From Acanthosoma haemorrhoidale (lineage: Eukaryota > Arthropoda > Insecta > Hemiptera > Acanthosomatidae), in the NCBI GenBank assembly GCA_930367205.1, contig OV884012.1, positions 149,807,405-149,871,404 of the forward strand: DNA of 64,000 nt, read 5' to 3'. Position 1 is the stretch's first letter, and each line of letters opens with the position of its first letter. The notes under the pieces are model-generated. The model was not told the DNA's origin and searched no databases. It saw only the letters and a program-made list of their open reading frames with translations. This document shows positions 20,988 to 35,100 of this stretch, piece after piece. The position numbers and the translations under genes are program-made.

Positions 20988-23100
20988 AGGCAGATCATTA
21001 CGGAAAAAAACAAGAGTGCATAAGAATATTAGTTTTATTTTCATTTCTCTGACGAGAAGTGATCATTAGAAAAGACTTTTGTTTTATACATTAAGTTTAT
21101 TTATGTTCTTACTCAATGATTACATAATAAAGAATAATTTCATAAGAAAAGAAATATATATTGCCAACCTTTTCTTATTTTGCAATAAAAATTTAATGTA
21201 TGCACTTACACACAATTATACTTTGTTGTAAATTGTTTACTTTATTGTTCCTCAAAGTAGAGTAAAAGTGGCCAAGTTAGATGTGTCTTACTAAGGACAA
21301 TATCAGCAAAGTTATCAACACCATATTTTATAAATAAAAACTAATAAAATTAGGATTTAAAAAAAAAGAACAATCCCAGAGTTACAAAAAAATGCATCAT
21401 GCTAGTCAGTGCTACCTATTGGCATAAATATAAACTTCTAGCTTCAAGGCTAAAGGGAAATAGTGAAGAGGGTTTAAACAAGCAACAATTGAACTTCAGC
21501 AGATCTTCATCAGCTAGGGTACAGTCACCACACAGGTAATAATTTTACTTTCTAGGGTTTTTGTTCAGATATTTTTTAAAAACAGAAAACCTCATGTTTT
21601 TCCTCACAAGTCTGATGATTCTAAGTCCCGCTTGATTCAGAGACTTGCAATTTTGAGGTTTCACATGCCCTGAAATATGAAAAATGCTGCCCATGCCATA
21701 AAAAATAATTTAGGGCCATTAATTGGGCAATTACTTGTTAATTATAGACACTTTTTTTATTTTATGTTGAGGATGGTATCAAATTGTATGTTTGGCACCA
21801 AGATTTATAATATGTAATGTTTGCTGGGGCTCATAATAGAATATGGTGTTTACAATTTATGGTGTTCACATAGTTACATTTTTTCTTTTTTATTAGTCTC
21901 TGAATAACCTAGGCTGGCTAAAAACCTCCATCAGAACGAAACAGATTTATTAATCAAAACTTAACGTCAGTAATATTGTTGTTAGCTCAAGAGTGGGACT
22001 ATACTATGGAGGGGCCTGGGTTGGCAGGACCTTCCTCCAGGATGCACTGTGTCCAGCTTATAAAATCCTTAAAATCTTCCGCAATACATGATCATAAGTG
22101 GAACCCAAAAGAGTGGGGGTATCCCAGGATGAACTTCTCAGCCTCAAAAAATATACTTAGCTCTGCTACTTAAGTTTTGCTCACTGATTTGGTTTTATTG
22201 AATAGACATGTTTTACTGAACCATTTTTGCAAACTGATTCCCTGATTTTGTTAGGTTTCCTAACTGATATAATGTTTGTTTGCTTTGTTAATTTTATTAT
22301 AGGACATAATTATTGTATATACTATGTTTTATGGATATTATTTATGGATATGTACAGTGATTTTCCACTTCTGATTATATCAACGGTCAGTACTCTAAAC
22401 CTCGTTTGCCGCTTTTTATTATTGATTAATAAATTCATATTTATCAATAACTAAAAGTAGGGAAAGTGCTGCCTTGGAACAATTGTGATTTCTCTGGTTG
22501 GAGTTTACTCTTATAGCTTACAAACAGCTAATAATTAGCTGATGACGAGCCTAAAATCATTGACACCAAATTTAGAAAGGTTGAATACATTTGAAAAATA
22601 TTTAACTATTTTGGGGAAATGATAAAAACTTTGGGATGTGATTTATGTAAAAATTTCAGACAAATTTGATATCCCAAATTAATTAAGAGCCTGGAAAACA
22701 GAATGCTTAAGTTTGCTTATAGTATACTTTTGTTAAATATGTCCCTGGCATAAAGATCAAATAATTTAAATTAATACACTGTGGTAACTGTAGATTTTTG
22801 CATTTTTACAGTAATGAATGCACAGTAAATAAAGCTTATCTTGTTATATCTTTTTTTTTTTACTTATTTCCGATTAGTAAATACCCTAATCTCTTGTAGT
22901 GTTGAATAAATACAATATTTGATATTTAATGAATAAGAAAAGTAATGTTAAGCATTCAAATTACTCCTGATTTCATGAAAATATCTGGATTGGCGTTGCA
23001 TTTTTCTGATACAGACTTGAGTAATAGTTTTCCTCGTATTTTAAAGATGAGGTAACAATTGCTAATAGCATAGATAAGCTATATATTTAAAAAATTTCAG
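20988..23100. other. Intergenic spacer between esterases A and B
   Basis: AT-rich, with no frame carrying a recognisable domain and no mobile-element ends I could define. A TATA-like TTATATC and T-rich stretch lies near 22845-22860. An acceptor-like AAAAAATTTCAG ends at 23100, so the 5' UTR of esterase B may contain an intron. Confidence 0.4.
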
Positions 23101-23108
23101 AAAGTTAA

Positions 23109-26100
23109 ATGCTGCTGCCATGTTTGATGGTGGCTGCCGCCCACCTGGTGTTGGGCTACTCGCCGGAAGTGGTCACGTCTAAGGGCGCACTCAGAGGAGC
23201 CCTTCTCCAGTCCAGAGATGACAGGAGTTACTTCTCCTTCACAAAGATACCTTATGCCAAGCCGCCGTTGTGTAACTTGCGATTTATGGTAACAGAATTT
23301 GCCTAATTTATAATTTAATGTAACAAATTAAAAATTTCATTCAAGAGTTAGTTATCATTTCATAAATTATTAGCTCTTATTTAGCGACTACCCTAAGTAC
23401 ATGGCCGGCGCAATAGCATCTGACTCCCCTTGGAAAAGAAATAATATAATATTCATTATGAGCAATAATCTGATTTATTTCACAACGGAAATTTAATTTT
23501 AAAAAATCTACTTCCTATTAACTGGGGTTAGTTGAAAGTAGCGATAGTTGAAACAAATTCATCTTTAATCCAAAGAGGTTAGAAAACATGATTATTTTCG
23601 TATTAAGTCAGTAAGACTAATATAAAAAATGAAAATCGAAGGTATGTCCTCTGAATTTTTTTAAAGGAATTCATTAGTGTGGTTTATGTTGTTCAATGTG
23701 GTCCCGGCGACTCCAACAATTCCAAAACGGTATACTGATGAAAGTGGTCAGACATACTTCATTCGAGCAGTGGAGCAACAGTGAGCTTCACGAGATCTTT
23801 GAGCTGCCTATGGCGGATGAATTCATCCAACGGAGACATATCAAATTTTTCGACTCCCTGCAATGCCTGACAAACCCGGTGTTTAACACGATACCCCCGC
23901 TCCGTTCCTCCATCGATGGCAGGACGCTGTCGCGGCTGGAACGCTCTAGTCTTAGGTTTAGGTTTTAGTTTGTAAGTTTTTTCTCCCACATTTTTAAACT
24001 GAAGGTGAGCCCCATCACCTAGATTTGTATTCATGTTATTTTCCTATCAACTACAATCTGATTTGATGTAACCCAACCTCCTTCAAATGCATCTGCGCAT
24101 AGTAGAAACAGGAGAAAACTTGTCAATTATTTTGTTCATATTGTTCATATTTTTACACATTGTATTAAAATTTAAAGGGGTTTAGGGGGGAAAATGGTTT
24201 ATGTTGTGTGGAAAGGCGGTAAGAGACATTTTTGGTAATCATGTTCCGTCTATAACTCAAATGTTTAATATATCGAAATGAACGAGCGCCGTTTGAACGA
24301 GAAAAGTCAAAATAGCTTAAAATTAATAAGCAAGGCTTCAACTTTTCTTTCAATAAATCCAATCAGTAAACTGTGAGATGAGGTAAGTAATTCTTTTGTA
24401 TCTGATAATGTTATTTTAATCTACAGGATCCTCAAGCTGCAGATTCTTGGTCTGGAACACTGGATGCAACAAAACCTAGCATACCATGCTTACAGAATCT
24501 GCCAAACAAAAAACTCTTGGGAGAAGAAGATTGTTTATTCCTCAATGTCTATACACCAAGGGTGACTATCTTCTTTTTTTCTTATACATAGTTTTAGTTT
24601 GTATTTACAAATTCGAGGATGCATGAGTGCAATTACCGCCTGTATCGTTTTATATAAGGGGTAGGCTATGATGTGATGTATGAAAAAAAGAGCTCCAATA
24701 GCTTCCCCTGCATATAAGAAGGGTTGGAGAAATTGAAGTTATTTTGTGAGTCCGAGAGGGCACGAAGAGGATAATGAATGCTGGTTTCATGTACATCGGC
24801 CATGCTCCAGCCATACTTCAGGCAATGCTTCACATGCTAGATAGGTCGATAGGCAAGACACAATTGTCTATGCCATGAGCCTAACAGGCATTAGATATAT
24901 CAGTACAATCCTCTAATGTTTCCATAGATATTTTTCTCATAGAAAAGTCCAAATATCGTAGCTAAACGTGTTCCATAGGTTCAACAACCAGGTCGCCAAG
25001 ATTCTTACTTACCCAGACTCTGCTGTTCGCACATCTGTGCTACCTGCTAAGAAAAAGCTTTGGTTAGGATTGAGGCCCAGTCAAGAATCATCTAAATTGT
25101 CTAATAATAAACAGGAGTTTAAAATTGTGATACTCGATGTTGCATACTCTAAATTAAAACTGGGATTCGACCGACGACTTCTGCTTGTGAGTTGCGTCTG
25201 TAGTCGGTCCTGAGGTAATATAGAATGTTTTCCCTCAAATAGTTTTTAAACTTACTGTTGTGCCAACTTCTTCGCCACGAATAAATGGAAATCCCTTCTT
25301 CTCGGCCCAGAAAATATTCACCTATGTTTCCATGTTTTTATAATAAAAACCTTGAAAAGGCGTCAGTTAAGAGAGGGGGAAACTAGTCATGCACTCCTTA
25401 AAATCTATGCAATGCAGTAAATTGATAAAGACACATTGTAAAATTGTAATCAATTTAAAAAAAATAATACCCAAGGGGAAGAAAAAAACATCTTTTTCTC
25501 AGACTCTCAGAACCCGGCACCTGAAAAACACGGCTCTCTCTCTGCACTGGCGCTTGCTGCTCTACTCGAACCATGACTTTCTCAGTGAACTACCTCTGCA
25601 TCTCTCTTTCCTGACATCGCTATTTTTTAGTCCGGCGTTGTCAGGCCCCACACCTTCCTAGTGGGATTATCTGCCTTCGTCTCGCTAAAACTAGCACCTC
25701 CTTGGAAGAGACCTCTTTCATTCGGACGACGGTCTACTGGGATCCTACAAACTTTACCTAGTAGCGTCTCCCCCACCGATCCAGGCTGCCTCTCTCCAGT
25801 TCACTCTCACCTTTGAGATCCGGACGGTTTTCGTCTACCCGTAGGTACTGAGTGTGAATTCGTGGCCATTCCAATATTACATAAACTGCCTATAATACCT
25901 ACCCTGTTCCTCTTCTCCTGAACATAGTGCACAGTCGGGGCACACCTTCTAAGATCTTATGGAGTCAGATCAATACGAATAAAGCTGCCCACCAACTAGG
26001 CCCCCAGCAAAGGTCAAAGACGGCAGGTCCACCCATTTTATCTCTTTATTGACGCTCACCGGACAGCGGCCGGTTTGTAGAGGCCCTAGCCCGCGGCGGG

Positions 26101-29100
26101 CGTCCTCCCCTCTAAGGCGACCCAACACTTACTTTTGAGGAAATTAAGTCACTAAATAACTACCTGATTAGCCAGAATCAGAGCAACCACCATTTACATC
26201 ATAATCCTAATGATAATTACCACAACTTTTCTTAGAGTGAACAGGTGATAATTAAACCAATTTTACAGATGAATGGTTCATTGCCAGTTATCTTCTATGT
26301 GCATGGCGGTGGTTGGTCATCTGGAAATCCAGGCCCTGCGCAAATGCCAAGATATTTCATGGATGAAGATGTTGTAATAGTGATGATCAATTACCGGCTA
26401 GGAGCTTTAGGTATATTTGTTCCTTTCTTAAAATATATCATATTTTCCTAAATGATAAAAAAAAAAATTTTGTACTGTGCTTTTTTTTGGCTTGAAAATG
26501 TGGGTATGCAGCAATGACAAAATGATAATTTTTTTTTCAGGTTTTCTCAGTACAGAAAACAGCATACTTCCAGGAAACATGGGATTGAAGGACATGGCTT
26601 TAGCTTTAAAATGGACCAAAGATGAAATTAAAAATTTTGGCGGTAATCCAGAACTAATTACAGCTTTTGGATTCAGTACCGGAGCTGCTTCTGTTCATTA
26701 CTTGTGTTCAATTCCTAAAACCAGAGGTAAATTATCAAACAGTCGATAATAAATATTATAAATATTGAAATTTTTATATTAACAAATTTTACCTAATACT
26801 TGAATAATAATTTACTCTCGTAACTTCTCAGGGCTGTAAAGTTAGTATAATTATCACGTGAACTGTTAATGCTGCACGAATTATATTAAATTATCAAAAT
26901 AGTGTCTACACACGACGACACCTTCTAATGCCCTCGTTACAAAAATATACTAATTTCAGGTTTTATAATTATAATTAAACAACTTGTTGATTATTTAATG
27001 TATTATTGAATCGACTTTAAATTATTTACGCTTGTATAAATCTCAGGTTGGATTATGACTTACTAAACACTCATACGTTGTTTAACTTGAATTTGATTTA
27101 CTTAAATATTTAAACATTAAAAACCTTAAAATCAATAACTATACTTGAAAACATGGTTCGTGGTCGTAACTGCTTCTATTTTCGGAGAAATGTAATTAGT
27201 ATTTGTGTGCTCACAGTTCGTCTGGAAATACACAAATGTCTTTCAATTCTCCCCTCTGTTTTATGTTGTTCTTCTAGATCTTCTTCAACCTACAATGCTC
27301 AACATTCTTCATGGTCTAAGACAGAAGTCTCTAACACCTTTCGTCATGTCTTGCAGGCGTATGTCTAATCGCGATCGCCAAAATAGAACTGACTGACCTA
27401 GTTGTTGTTTTTTGTTTTTAAACCCCTAGTACAAATTTGTTAAAAATTAATACAATATATAATAATGAGCTGTGTATAGCTCCTTGTACTTATAAGGTAT
27501 GTTTGGGTACTTGTAAGTTTATGCTGTTTTTGTTAACCAAACATCTATCTTTTTGTTGCTGAAAATTCAATGCAAAAAGAACTATATGATGGGGCACATT
27601 TTCGGATTACAGGGAGAGGCGCTTAAAACTACCTTAATCCTAAAGCGTACCCACCTCGACTGCTTGCTGCCTTCGATGGGGCAACGGAGAAGGGGAAATC
27701 ATGTAAAAGAAAGGGTTGGTGAGATAATGCAGTGATTCAAAGAATTTGATATGTCTACCTTGAATGTATATGTCCTTTATATGTCTATAAAAATAAAAAT
27801 TATATACAGCAATATAAATTGACTGTGGGTTGGCTCCTTTTACTGGATAATATATGCATTTTAAGGGGTTAATATCTTACAAACTAACATTTTATTTTTA
27901 TTGTTAAAAAGTATACAAACTAAAACGGGACTAGGTTATGGGGCTCACCTTCGGGTTCGAACTAGTTTTCCCCCCCCTCAACCCCTTGGGTAATTATTTT
28001 TTAAAATGAATATAAAATTATAATAGGATATGATATGAACTGAGGGTTTCTCCTTTTACTGCATTGCATGCATTTTAAGGAGTTCGTGTCTAAAAAATTA
28101 CAACATTGCAAAGGTGCTAGACGATGGGGCTCACCTTCCGGTTACAATAAAAGGAAAACTAAACTTACAAACTATAACGTTCCTGCCTCGACCGCTTGCT
28201 GCCTTCGATGGGGGAACGGGGCGGGGGTAATCGTGTCGAACACGGGGTTTGTCGTGTGTTGTAGGGAGTCAAAGAATTTGATATGCCAACGGCGAATGAA
28301 CCCACCGTCCTCGTGTAATTCAGTGTTGCTCGAATGTAGTGTTTCTGACCACTTTCATGAGGATTCCGTTCTGAAATTGTTGGAGTTGCCTCGCTGTCGC
28401 TTCAGTCAAATGACTAAAAAGCGGTGCACCGTACAGCAGAGCAGGATATCATTAGCTTAAGGCGTAATGATAAATTTGGAGACGAACTACTTTATTTTAA
28501 CTGTTTCTTATATACCTGTTTATCTTCTTGGTAGCCTGTGTCCTCTAAAGGTACGACACGGTTTCCCCACGGCGTCGCCCATGGTTCGAGCCTGGCTATT
28601 GGCACGCCCATCTACGTCAGGGTTTTCCCCGCGACAGGCTAATTATAATGACTTTTATGTCAAATTTAAATGCATCCATCAAAACAAATTTAACAATTAC
28701 AACTTAATAAACTTATATAAATTTAATGTTTTTGACTTTAAAAATAACACAATATATATTTAATGGTATTTAAAAAAAATCTAAGGAAATGGAGCGTATT
28801 TTATGCATAAAAAATTCAAGCCAAGTGTGTTATAAGACTCAATTAAGGGTTTCATTACAGTTGCTGAAATAATTTTATTGACACTTTTAATGACTGCCTA
28901 ATTAGATTCCACTTAAGCCCCCCCCACACACATATTATTAATCGGATGCTAATATCTATAATTTGATTCTATGGTTAATATGCTCGAAAATAATTATTTT
29001 TTATTTACAAGCAGTTGAAGAATTTGATTGAATTTATGTCAATCAAACAATGAGCAATTGACGCCTGGTGCATCAAGTAAATTTCATGTTAAACATCATC

Positions 29101-32100
29101 CCACTATGTGAAAATGGGGCTGCTAAAAATTGCGATTACACATTACATTAGTTTGATGATAGTTTTAATGACTATTAAAAAGTACACTTAAACCCAAACA
29201 AATATTATACATGTTATACACTGTTAATTAGGATGTTGAGGTCTTAAATTTAAAATCTTGTTCAATATGCTAGACAAATATTCATTTTATTATTTCTAAT
29301 TAATTTATTAATGTCACATTTGTTTTTCTTTTCTTTTTAGCATCATCCAATTTTGAAATGGAATCACTATGTAAAATATTATGCCTCTAAAAATAATCAA
29401 TGTTTGAGTTAAAGTTGTGAACACAATGTTAACGACAGTTTTAAAGACTCATTGTAATCGTAGATTGAAAAACTAAAAATCACATATTGTTAATTAGGAT
29501 GCCGAGATCTTTAATTTTACACCCTATGGAAAATTATTGACTATTTTTTGTAAAACCAACTATTTAATTAATGACACTTACTTATATTTTATGGAGATAT
29601 CTATATTTTTCATTTCTTCCCGAAATCAACTGGGAACTTAAGATAAAATTTCATGTCTCTAGCTTTAACAAGGGACTCACTAAGACCAATACAGACAGAC
29701 AGGCAGACACCACAGGTGAAAAAATAAAATCTAAGTGAAACTTCTAATTTTGAAAAAATCAACAGTACAGTAAGTTATGCTTTCCTCATATAAGCGTGTT
29801 GTCATTTAAATATTATTAAGTACTCTTAAACCTAATATATATTTTTACCTGGATATAAATTTTGAAAATATTAAATATTATTTGTTGTATATAATCATTG
29901 TCAAAAAATTAATTCAAACAGAACATGTGATAAGGTTTATTAAGAACATAATTTATGTAATTGAATATGAAGTTTCTGGGTTCAATTCTTCAGTCAGATA
30001 TGTTTTTTTGTTCAATTTTTCAGTGGTATGGCTAGATTATTGAAAAATAATAACAACTTTCCACTATCAACTAATCCCAAGGGAGATAATGGCAAAGCAC
30101 CTCAAAGAATTAAAGTAGAGTTATATTTTTGTTTTTATACCTCCATTTTATCTTTGAGAAGTATCATCACAACTGCTCTAGACTTTTATGTTCACTGAGC
30201 CATATAAATTGTTTATGTGCATAAAAATAAACAAGTCATTTACCAATTTTATTTGTTTTTCCTAAGATTTTAATAATTAATTAATTATTTTGGGTTTTAG
30301 GAATGGTTAAAGGTTGCATTTCTCAAAGTGGGGTTGGTGGATCCCATTTTTCGCTCAGAAAGCCAGGATTATCAAGAAAAGCTGCCAATGTTGTAGCTGC
30401 TGCTGTAGGTTGCCAATTAGAAAATCTTATGGAATGCCTTCAATCTAAATGCGGTGAAAAAATTATAGCTGCCGAAAGTCGTTTAAGGGTAAATAAACTA
30501 AATTGTGTATATAATTACTGTTACTCTCCTGTACATAGATAACAAGGATCATATTCAACCTTCCCGACCCATTTCATTTTGTCTCTGTTGATTGCTTCTT
30601 CCTTTCCTTTGTCCACGTCATGTTCAAACTCATCTTTCTTCATGATTTGTCACATCATAGCTGTGGCATCCTACTCAGTCTGTTCCTCTTGTATGCCACA
30701 AAATTATTTGTCGCTTGCAATTTCCTTGAAAATTCCCATATATTCCTTATTTGTTGTAATTACTGCTTTTTTTTTTTCATTTCCTTATGCCCAATGCATA
30801 TTGCAGCAGTGGCCAGGCTATTTCTCTCCTACTAGTATAAACATGGTTGTAATTACTACCCATATAACCTTGCATGTTCTTAAATCAGAAAAGTTTGACC
30901 AACCATTTTCCTAAAAATTGTAAAATGTAGACTCATGTTTTTATATATTTTCTTCTAAGCTTTAAACTTCCATTAGAGATCAATCTTTACATGTTTGTGA
31001 CAATCTAAATCATTCAAAACTATATTTACATTCTTTGGTTTAATTGTATGTTTTTAGATATTTATCTTGATTTTATATATTACTAGTGTGGATATTATCA
31101 TTCAAATATATGTTTGGATCTAATTCAAAATATTAATTTCTTATCAGTCAAGTTGGGTGCATACATACTCAATGGATATATGTATATATCCTATGAATGA
31201 GTGAGTGAATTTTGAACTGTGAATATGATATGAATGGGATCATTGATCACAATTGCTTATTGTCCAATAAGGCAGATCGTAATTGTTATTTCAATAATAT
31301 GATTTCTTGCCTACTCGATATACTACTACTGTGGTAATTAATAACTGTGGTAATTAAGAATAAAAAAGATTGAATATTTTGCAATTGTTTTTCAAATCCA
31401 TTCGAGGGTTTAATTTTACTTAAAACTTGAATCTGCCATTAGGACATATGTCACTGCAACCCTTATTAGTTCTAAATAATCAGATAAGAAGGAAATTTCT
31501 ACTTGCATATGAGAATTAATTATATGTACTTAGTGGGATTTGTTTTTTGTTAGATGTTCAAATGAAAAATTGGAACTGTCTAAGGACTAGCATTTGATTG
31601 AAGATATTTTCAAAGAAAAGCATTTAGAAAAAGATGATCTAAATTAAAATGAGATTGCAACTTTCTAATGTCCACTAGTTACATCTTTGGACTTGTAAGG
31701 GCATTCCACTATCAGCGAAAACAAATCAGATTTTGGACCCTGTTAGGGTTTACTATTTGACAATTTTGAATTTCATGTGATTTCTAAATTTTATGCAATT
31801 TAAAAGTAGAAACTATTTATAGTTTAATAATTGCAATTTTGTCACCAATTAGAAGTTGCATATTAAAATTAAAATTTAAGACAATCATAGCGAGCTTCTT
31901 TTTCTCTCTACAAATTTCCAGTTTTTTTATTATGTATGAATTCTTGGGCATGACTAGACATGAAGTGATTTTTGTAAAATGTTTAATCTCTTGAATCATA
32001 ATCCAAATATAATAAACTTTATAAGCTAGAGCCATAGGCCGATAGAAATCAAATAGCTAATAACAGCAGTTAAAAATAAATCAAGCATTTATTCTTGCGC

Positions 32101-35100
32101 GAGGAGTTCTCTAACATATCTTGTACTGAAGATCAAGAGTATTAAATATGTAAAGTTTTCCTGAATGTCTATTATAATGTACAACACATGCAAGTATCAC
32201 ATAAATGCTTTTTAATAATCTACAAAAAAATAACAAGTAATCTTTCAGTTTTGGATGGGAGAGCCTATGGTAGTTTTTGGGCCGGTCTTGGAACAATCTG
32301 GAAATGGATCTTTACTAACAAATTGGCCTATTCCAGATTCGAAATTTCCATGGCTGTTAGGTATCTGCGGGAGTGAAGGAGCAGCCAAATCAGCACGTGA
32401 GTTACACAACTTTACTTTCATTAAAAAAAAAATTATTTCATATAATTCAGCTCTGCCAGTACATAAAACTATATTTTACAGAACTTGTTCTGAAAGGGAA
32501 TCCTTCAACGTTCAGTGATTTTGTTGAACATGAATTAGAATACCTTCAAAAAATGCTTAGCCTTGATGAGGACAATGTAGATAAAGCGAAGGAAATAAGT
32601 GAACGTTTTTTTAGGGATGGTGTTATCCCTGGAATGCAAGAGGTTTTTAATTTGTTTTTATTTATGAATATTTCAATAGATTAAATAACATATAATAATA
32701 AAATGTTTTACATCTTTAGACATGATTAATCATTTATATAGATTACTTACTTCCGATATTTTCTCACATTTTATTGGGATTCATGCATAACAATAGCATA
32801 CAATTGAATATAATGGTGGGATCACTCTATTACAATTAAAAAAATTGTTGGTTACATTCAATTATGTCCTTAATTAGTTTATAATTATTACACATTTCAT
32901 TCTCTTACAGCTGTATTCCGAAGGTTATTCTACATATCCAGCATTACATGCAGCCAAAGAGCACATAGGCGAAACATATTTTTATTTATTTAATTACACA
33001 AGTGGTCCTTCAATGGCAGAATTTCAAGCAAAAAGAAAACTCAATATCACAGGCAAATAATGATATTTATAGTTAAAATTTATTCTATAGATAAAATGTA
33101 CCTCTAAAATTACAATATATTATTCATATTATAATTACATTGTATTATTTATTTTTATTATTACAGGAATAGGCCATGGAGAAGATAATAAATATTTCTA
33201 TGATATCTCACATATATATAATCCTATTGATTGGCCAAAAGAAGATGACATTAAATTATCGAAACAATTGATAAAATTATGGGTCCATTTTGCTAAATAT
33301 CAGTAAGTATTTTCTTTTTATTATTAAAAGAAAAATGATTATTAGTTTGCCACTGGATCAGTAGCCTTGTATTTTTTCTTTTAGCATTTAAAAGATTTTA
33401 TTTTTATGGGCTAACATTTTATTACACTCACTATAAACTTTATATTATAGTGATATTATTAACTATAATTTTACCTGATATTAACACCCCAATGTAAACT
33501 TACTCAACCCTCTATAACCTCTTAAGGATGTAAGTTAATAGAATGAACACATGCGACAATATCTAATGTCTTTGTTACGAACAATTAATATAACAGGTTT
33601 AAATATTTTAATTATAAAACAACATTCATATTATTGATTTTATTTATGAATTTACTCTTTTACTAATTACCTCAGGTTGGGTTCTGACATACCAAACACT
33701 TTTACCTTAATCTAATTTACCCTTAACTATCTTTAACATTAAACACTTAATAATCCATAACTACACTTTGAAAACGTGGATTGAGATCCTAACTGTCTCT
33801 AATGGTGGAGAAATTAATTGTTCTGGTACTCACTGTTGTTGTCTTAAACTACATAATGTTTTATTAACTTGTCAGGCATAGAGTTCTTCATCCATGCCGC
33901 TGTTCCTGTACTCGTTTCAACCCCATGGCTCAACACTCTTCAGTAATCTAGGGCAGAAACATCTCATATCTAGATACTTCCGTCATGCCTTGCCTGCGTA
34001 AGTCTCCCAGTAGGCGACTCATAACGACTGGAAAACGAATCTCCTGACTTTTTTCTTGTTGCCCTCGTTCTATATATGTCATGACCATTTACCATTCCGG
34101 CACTAACCCTCACAACACATGTTGAATTTTCTTTAATCATATTTTACCAACTAAATAAATTAAAATAATTTTATTTTTATAAACTAAATAAATAATTTTT
34201 TGACATAAAAAATAACATTACAATATAGAATCCTCATCAATAACAATGTCTGCCAACAAATTATTATATTTTTTAACAAATGCACTAGCACTTTCAACAA
34301 CTCAAGGTCAAATGCTGCAACAACAAACAAAAAACATCAGAAATGCATAACACTTTGTTGGTGGTATTTTTTCGTTTGTTTTTTGTTGTTTATAGTTGTA
34401 AAACCTAGTGGTCATCAACCCCTTACAGAAATGGTATGCGTAGTCTAGTAAAGTCTACAAGCTCTTAACCAACCATTGGGGGCACCAAGAAGCCGGCTTC
34501 CTTGTTTTCATCGAACACCGATAGTTCACAAAGAAGGTGTACCTTTGAGGCCTATTATGTCTTTCGCTTCTGCTCGCACAGAAAATTTAAGTCCTCAAAC
34601 AGCATGGGAGTTTAAGTATAATGGGGCATAAAGAGCATAAGTCAATTGGCAATAGTCGGGAAGTCCCTTGATAAGGCTGTATGCTGGTCTCATTTGATGA
34701 CATTAACTTGTTTTCAAGGATCCTCTCAAAGAAATATATAGAAGTTTACTTGCAACAACAGGAAAGTTGCAGCACTTGTTCAAGAAAAATGGTGCTCAAT
34801 GCTAGAGCAGGCCAGGTCCCTCAAACTGGGAAGTAGCACAAAACAGGCATTTTTTAAATAATATCAACGAAATAAAGGGCCTAGAAATATAAGCAATAAT
34901 ATTGTGAGCTATTTGTGGGACTCTATGTGAATTGTGTAATAATGGTGGAAAAACCGCTTAATATACTTCTTATCAAAAAATATACTTTATTTCGTTTTAT
35001 TCAGTCACAGAATATTTCCTTTTCAATAAATAAATAAAAATGTACTTGTGAAAATGTGAAACATTAATATAAAAAAATAATAAAAATGTATTAAAAAATG

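Noticed and set aside
28860..29720. CRISPR-like array
   Set aside because: The repeat units are about 270 bp and degenerate, and the DNA is clearly from a eukaryote with introns.
33477..34127. Fourth LTR with TG...CA ends around repeat X
   Set aside because: No matching target-site duplication, and copy 1 of the same repeat lacks comparable ends.
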